DNA from: an uncultured Brevinema sp.
GTDB lineage: Bacteria > Spirochaetota > Brevinematia > Brevinematales > Brevinemataceae
Reading direction: 5' to 3'
NCBI GenBank assembly: GCA_947036575.1
Contig: CAMQSH010000130.1
Span: 1 to 5,586, forward strand
Length of the DNA stretch: 5,586 nucleotides
The notes under the pieces are model-generated. The model had not been told where the DNA came from, did not search any database, and saw only the letters and a list, made by a program, of their open reading frames with translations. A program made the position numbers and the translations under genes. Shown piece after piece: positions 5,534 through 5,586 of the stretch (positions within the stretch are counted from its first letter, which is position 1; each line of letters starts with the position of its first letter).

Positions 5534-5586
5534 ATGACATTATTAGAATTTATTAATTCTGTTTGTAAAGAAGTATTTACAGAAGA
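5534..5586 (+). CDS. Start of an unidentified gene (partial)
   Basis: ATG at 5534 follows AGGAGT (5524-5529), which overlaps the eutJ stop at 5523-5525. The frame is open to the end of the window, giving 17 residues: MTLLEFINSVCKEVFTE. The spacing and ribosome-binding site fit another gene of the same operon. I do not recognise it: it does not look like the usual beginnings of EutN, EutH, EutQ or EutS as I know them. Hydrophobic residues at 3, 4, 7, 10, 11, 14 and 15 make a clean amphipathic helix, as in encapsulation peptides, but 17 residues cannot assign a family. Confidence 0.65.
   Translation, partial: MTLLEFINSVCKEVFTE

Noticed and set aside
5292..5540. 82-codon open frame on the - strand at the end of eutJ
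   Set aside because: It is antisense to the conserved adenosine motif of EutJ, and its Cys/Tyr/Asn-rich product has no recognisable features.
1..5586. EutV/ANTAR antiterminator dual hairpins, a cobalamin riboswitch or the EutX-type RNA expected near eut operons
   Set aside because: There is no non-coding stretch large enough to hold them in this window. Such elements usually lie upstream of eutS, eutP, eutG or eutA, outside this segment.

Overview
This window is an internal piece of an ethanolamine-utilisation (eut) bacterial-microcompartment operon. All genes are on the + strand and tightly packed, in the order eutC(3' end)-eutL-eutK-eutE-eutM-eutM-eutT-eutD-eutJ-(start of an unidentified gene). 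The DNA is AT-rich. A PduL-type phosphotransacetylase is used as EutD, EutT lacks the cysteine/histidine metal motif of the enterobacterial enzyme, and EutE resembles the AdhE aldehyde-dehydrogenase half. Together these point to a low-GC Bacillota (Listeria / Enterococcus / Clostridium-like eut loci). The genus cannot be fixed from the sequence alone.

Layout: 1-78 is the C-terminal tail of the ethanolamine ammonia-lyase small subunit. 92-1162 holds two shell proteins, the tandem-BMC trimer EutL and a single-BMC protein with a lysine-rich tail (EutK-like). 1175-2647 is the CoA-acylating acetaldehyde dehydrogenase EutE. 2653-3274 is a tandem pair of eutM shell genes that I read as identical over 300 bases, including the ribosome-binding sites. 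3296-5525 holds three closely spaced genes for cofactor and accessory functions: the cobalamin adenosyltransferase EutT, the phosphotransacetylase EutD and the actin/Hsp70-fold EutJ (the last two overlap by 1 base). The final 53 bases start another gene.

How it works together: EutBC, with adenosylcobalamin made by EutT, splits ethanolamine into acetaldehyde and ammonia inside the shell. EutE turns acetaldehyde, CoA and NAD+ into acetyl-CoA, and EutD converts this to acetyl-phosphate while recycling CoA in the lumen. EutL, EutK and EutM tile the shell facets and control passage of small molecules. EutJ is an ATPase-fold protein of unsettled role, probably chaperone-like. EutE (C-terminus) and EutD (N-terminus) carry short amphipathic helices of the encapsulation-peptide kind.

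No promoter, intrinsic terminator, RNA gene, CRISPR array or insertion sequence was found, and the longest gap between genes is 40 bases. The system itself is known. The items most worth a second look are the exact eutM duplication, the tail on EutK, an 11-bp perfect hairpin inside eutT, and the unidentified last gene with its amphipathic N-terminus.
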